A model generated the notes under the pieces. That model was not told where the DNA came from. It ran no database searches and was given only the letters and a program-made list of their open reading frames with translations. This document shows, piece by piece, positions 27,615 to 37,168 of a stretch of DNA of 64,000 nucleotides. The position numbers and the translations under genes were made by a program. Origin of the DNA: Bacilli bacterium (GTDB lineage: Bacteria > Bacillota_I > Bacilli_A > RF39 > UBA660); NCBI GenBank assembly GCA_017473105.1, contig JAFUNE010000008.1, positions 186,001-250,000 on the forward strand, read 5' to 3'. Position 1 is the stretch's first letter. Every line of letters begins with the position of its first letter.

Positions 27615-30600
27615 CATTAATAAGTTTAACAATAGTTGCAGCACCATTAACCACAACATTCGCATGGTCTTTATCAATCGCAGAAAATGATGATAATGAA
27701 TTCGTAATCTTAACAAGGAATTGTTGACCAACTCCAGGACCAATCCAAATCGCATTACTTGTATCCATTGATTGTTTATACCAGTCTTCATATTCATATT
27801 TCTTAAATGAACTTGGAATATCAAAATATACAAAATTCATCTTAGGTTCTTCTTTATTAGATGTTAAAATCTTTTGTAACATCTTCTTATGATCATCATC
27901 TAATTTATTATAGAATTTTTCAAATCCAATAATAACTATTAAATTATTTGGAATTGATGCAATACTTCTATAATCATTATCATTTTGAGCCAAAATATCT
28001 AAAATTGATTGATTAGCCTTATCAAGCGAATCAACAAATTCATTATATTGAGAATTCAAATAAGATACGTTTTGATAATCAAATGTTTCATAAAATCTAC
28101 TTGCATCTATAACAGTAGTCATAAACTTATTTTCATTATTATCAAAAACATAAATTAAATTCTTGATAAATCTACCCATAGTTTCAAATTCACTAGATGT
28201 AATTACAGTAGTAACCTTCTTAGCAAAATTATATTTCATAATATTTAAATTGTCTTTAATAATTCCAACTGGTACACTATCAAGACCTGTATATTTCTTC
28301 ATCATAGGTTTAAGTTCTACAATTTCAGGCATTACATGAATAACAGGTGCATTTTTCATACCTTTTGCTTTTAATTCCTCTACAAACTTCTTAAGAGTAT
28401 TATATAAACTATCACCCTTAGTAATAAATGCTGTTTGGAATTCACAAACATTTTCAAGTTTACAAAGACCTCTACCCAAAGTAGAAGATGGAATTATACC
28501 ATTAGTTCTACCTAAAATATCTCTATAAACTAAATCATTAGCCATTTGTAAACAAAGAGCATTTTTACAACTTTGAACAACCTTCATTTTAACTGTACTT
28601 TGAGTTTCAGATGTAATAATGAAATAAATACCATATTTAGCACCTTCACGAATTGAAGGAATATACTTTTCAATAATATCTTGATAAACTTCATTCATAA
28701 TTTCAACTGAGTTTATAATAACAACTATACTTGGCAAAGTCTCTCCACTATTTTTAATATAATCTTGATAACTTCCACCAAACTTAGTAAATAATTTCTT
28801 TCTCTTATTTAACTCAACATATAAATACTTAGATAAGTTATTAACTTTCTCATCATCACCATTAATAACAACATCTCCAACTTGAGGAGCTTCTCTAAAG
28901 TTAATTAATGTCTCAGCACCAAAGTCTACTAAGTATAAATGTAATTCATCAGTGCTATAATTAGATAACATTGAATAAACTAAAGATTGTAATATCTCAT
29001 CTTTACCACTTTCATTCATACCATAAATTAAAGTATTACCAACTTCATTTAAATTAATTGTAAGAAGGTCTTGTTTTTGATTAGTAGGATCATCATACTC
29101 TCCAACTATAGGATTAATAACATAATCTTCTTTTTTATAATTATATTTTTTAACTAAATCATCAATATAAATATTTTTAGGAATACTATCAAGCCACAAA
29201 CTACTAAGTTTTAAATGTGTACTTTGATTACCAATATCTATTAAATATTTAACAATATTAGTTAATTCTTCACCTTGAGAAACCATTAATTTTTTCTCTC
29301 TAACATTATTAATTGTTCTATTAACTGAACCTACATTATCAATTAAATATAAGTTCTTATCAACTGGTTTTTTAAACTCATTATTTGGAAAATATTGAGC
29401 TCCTGCCCAAGCAGATTGACCAATTGCAAAAAATTCACTATAACCAACAAGTAAATAGAATCTACCTACTTGTTTTAATTCAGCCGCTAAATCATTTCTA
29501 ATCATTTCTGTACTATCTTGTTTATCTTGAACTTTTAAACAAATTTTAAATTTAGCATTTGACCAAATTTGTGCATCTACTACACCACTCGGTTTTTGAG
29601 TAGCTAGAATTAAGTGAACACCAAGTGAACGTCCTATACGAGCAGCACTTACAAGATCATCCATAAAATCTGGTTGTTGACTCTTTAACTCCGCAAACTC
29701 ATCACACACAATAACTAAATGAGACATAGGTTCATTTAAAACACCATCTCTATATAATCTTTGATATTTATATATATCAATAGTACCTTCACCAGTCTTC
29801 ATTTTAACTTCATTAAACACAGCTTGTCTACGTCTAAGTTCACTATTAATACTTGCAAGTGTTCTATTAATTTCAGCTTTGTCTAAGTTTGTAATAGTAC
29901 CAGCAATATGAGGTAACTTCTCACCTGTATCACTATTAACAAATGCACTAGCAAGTCCACCACCTTTGTAGTCAATCAAAACAAATTGAACTTCTTCTGG
30001 ACTATAGTTAACCGCCATTGAAAGAACATATGTAATAATAAACTCTGATTTACCAGAACCAGTCATACCAGCAACTAAACCATGAGGTCCATGCGCTTTT
30101 TCATGTAAATCTAAAATAAATGGTTCATTATTAATATTAGCACCTATCTCAGCTTTTAAAGACTTAACAGGATTATTTTCTTGCCATCTATTTAAAACAT
30201 TTAATTGTTCTATTTTACCAACACCAAATAACTCTAAGAATGTAATATTATTTGGAAGTTGTTTTGCACTTTCTAAACTATATAATGGTAAATTAGATAA
30301 AACTTTACTACAAGCATGCATATCATAATCTTCATTAGTTTCTTCAATAAACTTTCTTTGTTCATTATTAGCAGTATCCATCATAATAGATGTCTTCTCA
30401 CCAATAACTAAGAACCTAGAAACTTCACTTGGAATCTTAGATAATTTTTCTTCTAAAATTAACATACTAAATCCATTATTACGATTAGATTTAATTACAG
30501 AGTTAACAATTTTAATTTTTCTAGCAACATCAATATCATCTACAATAATAATAAAAAATCCATTATTAAATTTAGTTACATTATTATCTTTTAATACTTC

Positions 30601-32166
30601 TCTACCATTAAATATTTGTTCTAAATAATTTGACACTTCTTGCATCTCATCAGTATTAGTAGCAAAATATCTAATAGATTTATCATTTGAGAAACAGTAT
30701 GGACTATTAGCTAAATATTCCCATCTATCTTTATTAGCTTCATTTGTAAATACAACAAATTTCAAATCATCATAACTATGAAATGCCATTAATTGTAAAA
30801 TAATATTATTTGTAAATGTAATATATTTTGGAAAAATTCCATTTATACCAGTTAAAGTATTTTTAGCAAGCGAATAACTCATTGGTACATCTCTTATAGT
30901 TTTATAATTATTTACAAGTCTATCAACCATAACTTTTAAGTTATCATTTTCCATTGTAAAATCTTCAGTAGAATAAGAAATTTGAGCATCAAATCTCTCA
31001 TCTCCTATACCAACTCTAACAGTTAAAAAATCATCTTGATCATTACGTCTTGCCCATAATGTTCTTCTTTTATTCATAATCATGTCATAACAAACATCAG
31101 TAGACAAAATATTATCTTCAATTATTCTCTTTTGATTTTCATATTCAACAAGTAATTCTCTATCTTTTTTATTTATATATTCACTATATTTCGCTTGCCT
31201 TTCTTCTTCTCTTTTAATTTTAGCTTTCTTTTGCATTTTTCTTGAAATATTAGGCCAAATTAACATAGAGAATATCATACTTGCAGAAATCAATAATGTA
31301 GGAACAATTTGTGCAAAAGTTTTTTCATTTGATAAATAGGCCATTAAAGCGTTTGATAAAGTCATCATTGAACTAGCAACCATTGTTAACATTGGTGCCA
31401 TTGTAACCCAAAGTGGAATATCTTGAATATTCTCTTTCGCAGGTGGACTATCAATTTTCATATTATAAGTAGTTATATATTTTCTAATTCTTGGTGACTT
31501 TAAAAAATAATCATCATCTGTATAATATGGTTTATCATCAATTTCTTCATCACTCAATTTATCAGAAACAACATAATCTATTTCTTCTAAACCATGAACA
31601 ACTACATTATTAAATGGAGAATTAACAAATAAACTTCCATGTATTAATAATATCTTAACACCATATATATTTACTAAATCACCATTGTCACATTTAGTTT
31701 TACCTTTTTTAAGTTTTTTATCATTTAAATAACAAGCTGCATTTTCAAGAACTTCTACATTCCATTTACCACCTTGATAATTTAAATGAACATGTTCAGG
31801 TAAAATATTAGACATTCTTATATTTATAGTACAATCACTACCACTACCAACTTTAACAACAGTATTATCTTTTACTAAATAGTTTTTAAAAGATGTATCA
31901 TTACTATAATCACAATATAATAAAAACTTCTCTTCGTTTTTTTCAACTATATAAAAATTTTTAACTTTTAAGCAAATATTTTCACTCTTACCAGCAGAAT
32001 CAAATACTTTAGTATTTTTACTTGGTGATAAAACCCATTCTCCTTCTTTAGCACTAATATTTACCATATTATTATTTTGACTATCTCTAAGCCAAAAATC
32101 TCCAATTCTCTTAGCAGGTAAAGAGAATGTTATTATTCTATTACTATCAAATAAATATATATTCAT
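27604..32166 (-). CDS. essC: T7SS translocation ATPase EssC (FtsK/SpoIIIE family)
   Basis: 1520-residue membrane ATPase that drives type VIIb secretion. It has two N-terminal FHA domains (~1-190) and a pair of membrane helices ~245-305 ('LTMVASSMMTLSNALMAYL', 'LISASMIFSMLIWPNI'). The first FtsK ATPase has Walker A 'GMTGSGKSE' (~700) and Walker B 'HLVIVCDEFAEL'. The second ATPase has a degenerate P-loop 'GMNESGKDE' (~1045), and a third degenerate domain occupies ~1300-1520. This is the full EssC layout (FHA-FHA-TM-D1-D2-D3). AGGAGG precedes the ATG; esaB ends 10 bp upstream. No EssA, EssB or EsaA gene lies beside it. Confidence 0.95.
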   Translation of the reverse strand: MNIYLFDSNRIITFSLPAKRIGDFWLRDSQNNNMVNISAKEGEWVLSPSKNTKVFDSAGKSENICLKVKNFYIVEKNEEKFLLYCDYSNDTSFKNYLVKDNTVVKVGSGSDCTINIRMSNILPEHVHLNYQGGKWNVEVLENAACYLNDKKLKKGKTKCDNGDLVNIYGVKILLIHGSLFVNSPFNNVVVHGLEEIDYVVSDKLSDEEIDDKPYYTDDDYFLKSPRIRKYITTYNMKIDSPPAKENIQDIPLWVTMAPMLTMVASSMMTLSNALMAYLSNEKTFAQIVPTLLISASMIFSMLIWPNISRKMQKKAKIKREEERQAKYSEYINKKDRELLVEYENQKRIIEDNILSTDVCYDMIMNKRRTLWARRNDQDDFLTVRVGIGDERFDAQISYSTEDFTMENDNLKVMVDRLVNNYKTIRDVPMSYSLAKNTLTGINGIFPKYITFTNNIILQLMAFHSYDDLKFVVFTNEANKDRWEYLANSPYCFSNDKSIRYFATNTDEMQEVSNYLEQIFNGREVLKDNNVTKFNNGFFIIIVDDIDVARKIKIVNSVIKSNRNNGFSMLILEEKLSKIPSEVSRFLVIGEKTSIMMDTANNEQRKFIEETNEDYDMHACSKVLSNLPLYSLESAKQLPNNITFLELFGVGKIEQLNVLNRWQENNPVKSLKAEIGANINNEPFILDLHEKAHGPHGLVAGMTGSGKSEFIITYVLSMAVNYSPEEVQFVLIDYKGGGLASAFVNSDTGEKLPHIAGTITNLDKAEINRTLASINSELRRRQAVFNEVKMKTGEGTIDIYKYQRLYRDGVLNEPMSHLVIVCDEFAELKSQQPDFMDDLVSAARIGRSLGVHLILATQKPSGVVDAQIWSNAKFKICLKVQDKQDSTEMIRNDLAAELKQVGRFYLLVGYSEFFAIGQSAWAGAQYFPNNEFKKPVDKNLYLIDNVGSVNRTINNVREKKLMVSQGEELTNIVKYLIDIGNQSTHLKLSSLWLDSIPKNIYIDDLVKKYNYKKEDYVINPIVGEYDDPTNQKQDLLTINLNEVGNTLIYGMNESGKDEILQSLVYSMLSNYSTDELHLYLVDFGAETLINFREAPQVGDVVINGDDEKVNNLSKYLYVELNKRKKLFTKFGGSYQDYIKNSGETLPSIVVIINSVEIMNEVYQDIIEKYIPSIREGAKYGIYFIITSETQSTVKMKVVQSCKNALCLQMANDLVYRDILGRTNGIIPSSTLGRGLCKLENVCEFQTAFITKGDSLYNTLKKFVEELKAKGMKNAPVIHVMPEIVELKPMMKKYTGLDSVPVGIIKDNLNIMKYNFAKKVTTVITSSEFETMGRFIKNLIYVFDNNENKFMTTVIDASRFYETFDYQNVSYLNSQYNEFVDSLDKANQSILDILAQNDNDYRSIASIPNNLIVIIGFEKFYNKLDDDHKKMLQKILTSNKEEPKMNFVYFDIPSSFKKYEYEDWYKQSMDTSNAIWIGPGVGQQFLVKITNSLSSFSAIDKDHANVVVNGAATIVKLINEIK

Positions 32167-32176
32167 TTTTTACCTC

Positions 32177-32422
32177 CTACACAAGAACTAACTTTGTACC
32201 ATTAGTAATATCTGTATCTCTTATCAAGTCATTATTTTTATAACATCTACCACTATCTGCATTAATAATCATAATAGTACGAGAAAAATCAATACTATCA
32301 ATCATTATATTATTAAGTAAATTAGCTAAATGACCAACTCTTTCATTAACCGGTACAAACATCTCATAATTTTTACTCAAAGATAAAATGTATATATTTA
32401 CTAAAATTTTATTTTCATACAT
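32177..32422 (-). CDS. esaB: EsaB/YukD ubiquitin-like T7SS protein
   Basis: 81-residue ubiquitin-fold protein ('KILVNIYILSLSKNYEMFVP', 'RVGHLANLLNNIM', 'YKNNDLIRDTDITNGTKLVL'), the size and pattern of EsaB/YukD, a cytosolic core component of type VIIb systems. It is 10 bp upstream of essC, as expected for the pair. GAGGGTG lies 8 nt before the ATG. Gene adjacency makes the assignment reliable despite the short sequence. Confidence 0.85.
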   Translation of the reverse strand: MYENKILVNIYILSLSKNYEMFVPVNERVGHLANLLNNIMIDSIDFSRTIMIINADSGRCYKNNDLIRDTDITNGTKLVLV

Positions 32423-32481
32423 ATAAAAACACCCTCATATTCTATAAATAGTATACTACAAATCAATGCAAAAAAAAAGAA

Positions 32482-32682
32482 TTAATCTTCTTTCATAGTT
32501 ATTAATCCTTTATCAACTTCTTCAAGAGCTCTTCCTATCTCTTTTTTAGAAACATACTCATTCTCATTTGCCTGAAAATGCTTATGTTCTTTCATTACTT
32601 TAGCTCTATCAGCAGCAATATGTACTAATTTGTACTTTGAATCTACTATGTTTAATAGTTTGTCAATTGAAGGATATATCAC
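32482..32682 (-). CDS. rpoZ: RNA polymerase omega subunit
   Basis: 66-residue omega: 'YPSIDKLLNIVDSKYKLVHI', 'AADRAKVM', then the C-terminal 'KEIGRALEEVDKGLI' helix, all characteristic. The start codon is GTG at 32682, with GGGAG about 10 nt upstream; no in-frame ATG fits the conserved N-terminus. It lies 60 bp upstream of esaB on the same strand. A weak AAAGAA/TTCTTT hairpin with a T run follows the stop, so linkage to the T7SS genes may be positional. A TATAAT at 32749-32744 is a possible -10. Confidence 0.92.
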   Translation of the reverse strand: MIYPSIDKLLNIVDSKYKLVHIAADRAKVMKEHKHFQANENEYVSKKEIGRALEEVDKGLITMKED

Positions 32683-32773
32683 TTATTACCATCTCCCTAT
32701 CTTTAATATAACTATACCTTATTATTTTATTCTTTACAATATTATTATACACAAGATTGACAACATATAAACA

Positions 32774-33283
32774 TTAATTTTTTTCAATAAAATCTTTATC
32801 CTTATGAGGTTCATCAAAAAATAAATCTGGATAATTTTGTTGTCTTAATGCTTCATAAGTCATTATAGCAACAGCGTTACTAACATTTAATGCACGAACT
32901 TTATCACTCATAGGCATTCTCATACATTTATCTAAATGAGGTTTTAAAATTTCAACTGGAATTCCACTACTTTCTTTTCCAAAAACAAAGTAATAATTTT
33001 TATCTTTATCACTATAATCAAAACTACTATGTGGTTTATGACCATATCTAGTTAAAAAATAAAACTCTCCATCATTCTTTTCAAAAAACTCATCTATATT
33101 TTCATATAATGTATAATCACACTCATCTATATATCCAGCACCACATCTTTTTATATATTTTTCTTCTAAACTAAATCCAAGTGGCTTAATTAAATGTAAT
33201 TTTGCATTACTAGCAACACAAGTTCTCATTATATTTCCAGTATTAGCTGGAATCTCAGGCTCAAATAAAACAATATTTATCAT
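32774..33283 (-). CDS. trmL: tRNA (cytidine/uridine-34 2'-O)-methyltransferase TrmL
   Basis: SPOUT-class methyltransferase that 2'-O-methylates the wobble base of tRNA-Leu. Full length at 169 residues, with 'FEPEIPANTGNIMRTCVA' at the N-terminus and the trefoil-knot SAM site 'FGKESSGIP' ... 'RALNVSNAVAI'. The ATG overlaps the TGA of the VanZ-like gene (4 nt), so translation is coupled. Confidence 0.95.
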   Translation of the reverse strand: MINIVLFEPEIPANTGNIMRTCVASNAKLHLIKPLGFSLEEKYIKRCGAGYIDECDYTLYENIDEFFEKNDGEFYFLTRYGHKPHSSFDYSDKDKNYYFVFGKESSGIPVEILKPHLDKCMRMPMSDKVRALNVSNAVAIMTYEALRQQNYPDLFFDEPHKDKDFIEKN

Positions 33284-33735
33284 TCTTTCCCTCTTTTCTT
33301 AAAATAATATACCACGAGTACCAAAGAAATACCAATACTATCTACAAAAACATCCTTAATATTTCCACTTCTACCTGGAACATATAACTGATGAATTTCA
33401 TCACTACACGCATATAAGAAACATAATATAAATGAATATATTATTACCCTAGTATAACTAATATTATATGTACCAAAAAACATACAAACTAACAAACATA
33501 AAACAAAGTATTCACTTATATGAGCAAGTTTTCTAACAGGTATATGATATTTCTCATATAAAATAATTTTCTCTTCTTCAGTAATATCAGGATTAATAAT
33601 TTCAGCAACAAAACCAATTGTTTTACCAATTAACCCCATACTTTGTTTAGTAGACTCTTCTCCATTAGAACTACTAAATTTAAATATAACACACATCATT
33701 AAAATAATTAAAATAAATAATATAAATCTTTTCAT
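33280..33735 (-). CDS. VanZ-like membrane protein
   Basis: 151-residue protein with four predicted membrane helices and the VanZ-family core: 'PVRKLAHISEYFVLCLLV' and 'LYACSDEIHQLYVPGRSGN' followed by 'VFVDSIGISLV'. VanZ proteins are associated with glycopeptide tolerance, but most genomic copies have no known role. It is coupled to trmL. Family call is firm. Confidence 0.92.
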   Translation of the reverse strand: MKRFILFILIILMMCVIFKFSSSNGEESTKQSMGLIGKTIGFVAEIINPDITEEEKIILYEKYHIPVRKLAHISEYFVLCLLVCMFFGTYNISYTRVIIYSFILCFLYACSDEIHQLYVPGRSGNIKDVFVDSIGISLVLVVYYFKKRGKE

Positions 33736-33758
33736 AAATAAAATTTTAACATAATGAT

Positions 33759-34160
33759 TTATTTTATACTATTAATAATTTTATCTTTTACATCAAGAAA
33801 CATTTTTTTAGTAGATTCACGAGTCAACATATCAACTACTTTATCAATATCACACCAAATTAAATCATGAACATCTTCTGAATCATTATCACTTTCACCA
33901 TCATCAAATCCCAAATAATAATGAACAACTATTTCACCCTCAAAAGAAGAATACTCTTCCTTACATATTTCTTCTTCACTTATAAGTTTAACTTTTCTTT
34001 TAATTTCTTCTTCAGTCTCACGAATAGCAGCATCTAAAATACTCTCATCTTTTTCTAAGTGACCCTTTGGAAAACTAAAATCATCTCTGTATTCCCTATA
34101 AACAATAGCTACTTTATTTTCATTATTTATTAAAATACATCCACCCTTATCAATCTTCAA
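33759..34160 (-). CDS. Nudix hydrolase
   Basis: 133-residue Nudix protein with the box 'GHLEKDESILDAAIRETEEE' (G-x5-E-x7-RE-x2-EE). Diadenosine polyphosphate or nucleotide hydrolases often have this size; the substrate is unknown. The start is a TTG at 34160 inside the last codons of the DUF2130 gene, with AGAGGA 5 nt upstream; no nearby ATG preserves the first beta strand ('KGGCILINNENKVAIVYR'). The frames overlap by 11 nt. Confidence 0.88.
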   Translation of the reverse strand: MKIDKGGCILINNENKVAIVYREYRDDFSFPKGHLEKDESILDAAIRETEEEIKRKVKLISEEEICKEEYSSFEGEIVVHYYLGFDDGESDNDSEDVHDLIWCDIDKVVDMLTRESTKKMFLDVKDKIINSIK

Positions 34161-35421
34161 TTGTATCCTCTTCTTTCTTCTCTTCTAACTCATCAAACAT
34201 ACGTTGCATTGTAGGATTATTACGAGTTAACTTCTTTATAGTTAAATCTTCAGCCTTATTATTTGCAAGTCTTAAATTATCATCTGTTTTAAGTAAATGT
34301 TCTTTAGTCTTCTGTAAATGATCAATAGTTTTATCAATTTCTTCAATTGCTTTTTGGAATCTTTCACTAGCAAGACGATAATTTCTGCCAAAACCTTCTT
34401 TAAATAAATTAATATTTTCTTCAAAATGAGTAATATCAATATTTTGATTTTTAACAAGTTCTAATTCTTTTCTATATTCTAAACTCTTACTTGCAAGATT
34501 TCTTATTAACGTAATTAAAGGAATAAAAAATTGTGGTCTTATTACATACATCTTATCATATAAATGAGACACATCAACTATACCATCATTATAATAATCA
34601 TTATCTGGTTCAAGTAAAGAAACTAAAACAGCATACTCACAATTCTTTTCTTTCCTATCTTTATCAAGTTCCTTAAAGAAATGTTCATTTTTATGCTTTG
34701 TAGCAGTACTATCAGCCTCATTTTTCATCTCAAACATAATAGATACAATTTCATTTCCATCTTCATCAAAATCCCTAAAAATAAAATCCCCTTTAGAACC
34801 AGTTTTAGCATCATTATCTTTCTCAAAATATGAATTCTTAAATAAAGGTCTTAATCTATTAAATTCAACACTACAATGTTGTTCTAATGATTCACCAATC
34901 ATCTTAGTAGATTGTTTAGCTTTAAAATCTTTATAATAAGCAATTTGCTCATCCTTATCTTTTAATTTTAATTCATATTGTTCCTTTAAAGAATTCTCTC
35001 TAATTTCACTCTCTTTATTTTTAAGTTCTAATTCACTACTTAAATTATCAATTTTCTTTTCTTTTTCTGATACTACCTTTTGTATCTCAAGTTCCATTTT
35101 ACTTTCTTGTACTTGAAGTTTACCCTTTAATTCAGATATTTCAAGTTCTTTCTTATTTATTTCATTTTCATATTCTTTCTCTAACTTATTTTTAGTTTGT
35201 TCTTCAAGACTACTTAATTTTAATTTTAATTCTTGAATTTCCATATCCTTACTAGATTCAGCTAACTTAACAGCACTCTCTATATCTTTTTTAAATCTAT
35301 TTTCTCTTTCAAGCAATTCACTTTCAAACTCATGATCTCTTATTTGTTTAACAATAGACTCATAATCACTCTCACTTATTTGAAAAACAGTACCACATTT
35401 TGGACATTTAATCTCGTTCAT
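34150..35421 (-). CDS. DUF2130 family protein with zinc-ribbon start and coiled coil
   Basis: 423-residue protein. A CxxC motif near the N-terminus ('KCPKCGTVFQIS'), long coiled coil ~40-180, then the conserved DUF2130 domain ('GDFIFRDFDEDG', 'IMFEMKNEADSTATKHKNE', 'CEYAVLVSLLEPDN', 'YVIRPQFFIPLITLIR'), which resembles a restriction-endonuclease-like fold, and a second helical segment. Function is not established. AAAGGAG lies 5 nt before the ATG; the gene begins directly at the stop of the 116-residue protein. Confidence 0.9.
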   Translation of the reverse strand: MNEIKCPKCGTVFQISESDYESIVKQIRDHEFESELLERENRFKKDIESAVKLAESSKDMEIQELKLKLSSLEEQTKNKLEKEYENEINKKELEISELKGKLQVQESKMELEIQKVVSEKEKKIDNLSSELELKNKESEIRENSLKEQYELKLKDKDEQIAYYKDFKAKQSTKMIGESLEQHCSVEFNRLRPLFKNSYFEKDNDAKTGSKGDFIFRDFDEDGNEIVSIMFEMKNEADSTATKHKNEHFFKELDKDRKEKNCEYAVLVSLLEPDNDYYNDGIVDVSHLYDKMYVIRPQFFIPLITLIRNLASKSLEYRKELELVKNQNIDITHFEENINLFKEGFGRNYRLASERFQKAIEEIDKTIDHLQKTKEHLLKTDDNLRLANNKAEDLTIKKLTRNNPTMQRMFDELEEKKEEDTIED

Positions 35422-35772
35422 TTATTCTCCTTTTATTTTATTATAATCATTTATTATTTCATCTTTTTTATATGTATCCATACATTCCTTAGAATCAACA
35501 ACTATTTCATAAATACCTGCTATATTATCAACAAGATATTTACAAACACTAAGTATCATTATTCCACAATCATATTCATAAAATTTATTTTTATCAAAAT
35601 CATTAAATACTTTCTCAATACTCATTCTTAAATCAGCCATATCATATTGAATACCATCATCCTTATTAACTAAAGCACCATGATTTGTATATTCCATATC
35701 AAACTTAACTAAATATTCTTCATCTAAAGGTTTAAAATTTTTAAACTTGTTTTTAAATCCAATTATAGGCAT
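35422..35772 (-). CDS. Hypothetical protein (116 aa)
   Basis: Unrecognised soluble protein: 'MPIIGFKNKFKNFKPLDEEY', a middle with 'NHGALVNKDDGIQYDMADLR', and a C-terminal helical region. The ATG overlaps the TAA of the ASCH-GNAT gene (TAATG) and its stop abuts the DUF2130 ATG, so it is translationally coupled to both and certainly part of this operon. No membrane or signal segment. Confidence 0.72.
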   Translation of the reverse strand: MPIIGFKNKFKNFKPLDEEYLVKFDMEYTNHGALVNKDDGIQYDMADLRMSIEKVFNDFDKNKFYEYDCGIMILSVCKYLVDNIAGIYEIVVDSKECMDTYKKDEIINDYNKIKGE

Positions 35773-36920
35773 TATAATTCCTCCTTATTAAATAATATTT
35801 CATCATTAACTTTACCACATTTTTTCCACTTATATTTTTTAATAAAATAATTTAAGTATTCTATATTATTTTTATTACATGTTAAATAAGGTTTAGAAGT
35901 ATTTAAATATTTAAATGATTCATTTAATAATATACTACCAATACCTAAATTTCTAAATTCAAAATCTACATATATTGTACATAACTTATTTTCAGATAAT
36001 TTTAAATTTGATACACCAATTATTTTATTAAATCTTCTTATATAAATTGTAACTCTATCTTCATCATTTATACATTGTTTATTATATAACCAATCTTTAT
36101 AATCACTATAATATTTTTCAAGTTCACGTGTTAACTCATATATTTCATCACACACATTTTTATCAACATAAGTATTAATCGTATATAAAGGTTCAATTCC
36201 AATTCCAACAACACCATATTTATTTTGTTTCTCAATACTATAAAATTCATTAAGTTTATTTATTAAATCATCTCTTTTAACACTTTTATCAGCATAAACT
36301 TCAATACTATCTCTCATTAAAATATCAAAACTTTTAGCTTTATTTATATTTTTAACAACGCAAACTAACTTTTCATTATCATCATTATTATCAAAATAAA
36401 TATAATCTTGAAGCCATATTCTTTTTCTCTTTTCATCATTAAGTCTTAATTCAACCCTCTTAGTACCATTTTTAATATAATTATAGTATTCATATTGTAA
36501 ATTCATATTATGTATTACTTTTCTACTTAAAACTAATTTATATAATTCTTCATCCTTAGAAATATATCTATAAAACTGAGGAATACCAAACTTAACTTCA
36601 TCAATTTTTATAGGCTTAATAAATTTATAATATTCTTTAATATGTAAAGCATAACCATCTATTCCATTAAAATAATCTTTAATACCATTCATATCTTCAT
36701 AATTAGTTTTTCTCACTAACTCCTCAGCACTACCATAAAGTATTTCATCAACTATTATATATCCAACTATTTCTCTTTTAACTTCAGAAGAATAAATATA
36801 AATTCTTTTATTTAGATTCTTTTCACCAATACTTTTTCTTCTAAATTCATAAGTCTTAGTACCATTAAATATTTTAATTTCATACTTTGTTTTAATAGAC
36901 ATCAATAAAAATTCATTCAT
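35772..36920 (-). CDS. ASCH-ASCH-GNAT fusion protein
   Basis: 382-residue protein joining two ASCH/PUA-like modules to a GNAT acetyltransferase. Each ASCH module has the 'I.NGTK..E(F/L)R' signature ('YEIKIFNGTKTYEFRRKS' at the N-terminus; 'YNYIKNGTKRVELRLND' around residue 150). The GNAT domain occupies about 270-382, with the acetyl-CoA loop 'FRNLGIGSILLNES'. ASCH domains bind RNA or hydrolyse N4-acetylcytidine in the YqfB family, so an RNA or nucleoside acetylation role is conceivable but unproven. A GTG at 36929 is in frame; AGGTGG is correctly spaced for the ATG at 36920. First gene of a five-cistron unit. Confidence 0.82.
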   Translation of the reverse strand: MNEFLLMSIKTKYEIKIFNGTKTYEFRRKSIGEKNLNKRIYIYSSEVKREIVGYIIVDEILYGSAEELVRKTNYEDMNGIKDYFNGIDGYALHIKEYYKFIKPIKIDEVKFGIPQFYRYISKDEELYKLVLSRKVIHNMNLQYEYYNYIKNGTKRVELRLNDEKRKRIWLQDYIYFDNNDDNEKLVCVVKNINKAKSFDILMRDSIEVYADKSVKRDDLINKLNEFYSIEKQNKYGVVGIGIEPLYTINTYVDKNVCDEIYELTRELEKYYSDYKDWLYNKQCINDEDRVTIYIRRFNKIIGVSNLKLSENKLCTIYVDFEFRNLGIGSILLNESFKYLNTSKPYLTCNKNNIEYLNYFIKKYKWKKCGKVNDEILFNKEEL

Positions 36921-36942
36921 AATATCCACCTCATTTTCGTTT

Positions 36943-36951
36943 ATTATATCA
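36943..36951 (-). promoter_or_regulatory. Extended -10 promoter of the ASCH-GNAT operon
   Basis: Minus-strand TGATATAAT, 23 bp before the ATG at 36920; same element as at 6556, 9508 and 10763. Confidence 0.45.
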
Positions 36952-37168
36952 TATCCAACAAGTCTTTAATTATCTTTTTCTCTTCAATTTTATTTACATT
37001 AAAACACTTCTTACCTAAATCCTTAAATGAGGCACCTCAATGATATCTAATTATGTTAAATTTTTAGTATCTATAATAGTTTCCCCCTTTCTTTTAATTT
37101 TTAATAATAATACTTCATTTGCTAATCTCATTCCTTTCCGTTATCTATTTATAATATTTTAGCAATCG

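Noticed and set aside
27604..32166. EssC as a plain FtsK DNA translocase
   Set aside because: FHA domains, three C-terminal ATPase modules with two degenerate, and esaB/WXG100 neighbours identify it as the T7SS ATPase.
37029..37040. 12-bp palindrome TGAGGCACCTCA-like sequence at the left edge of the mobile remnant as an attachment site
   Set aside because: No matching copy at the right edge and no integrase gene; too short to support alone.
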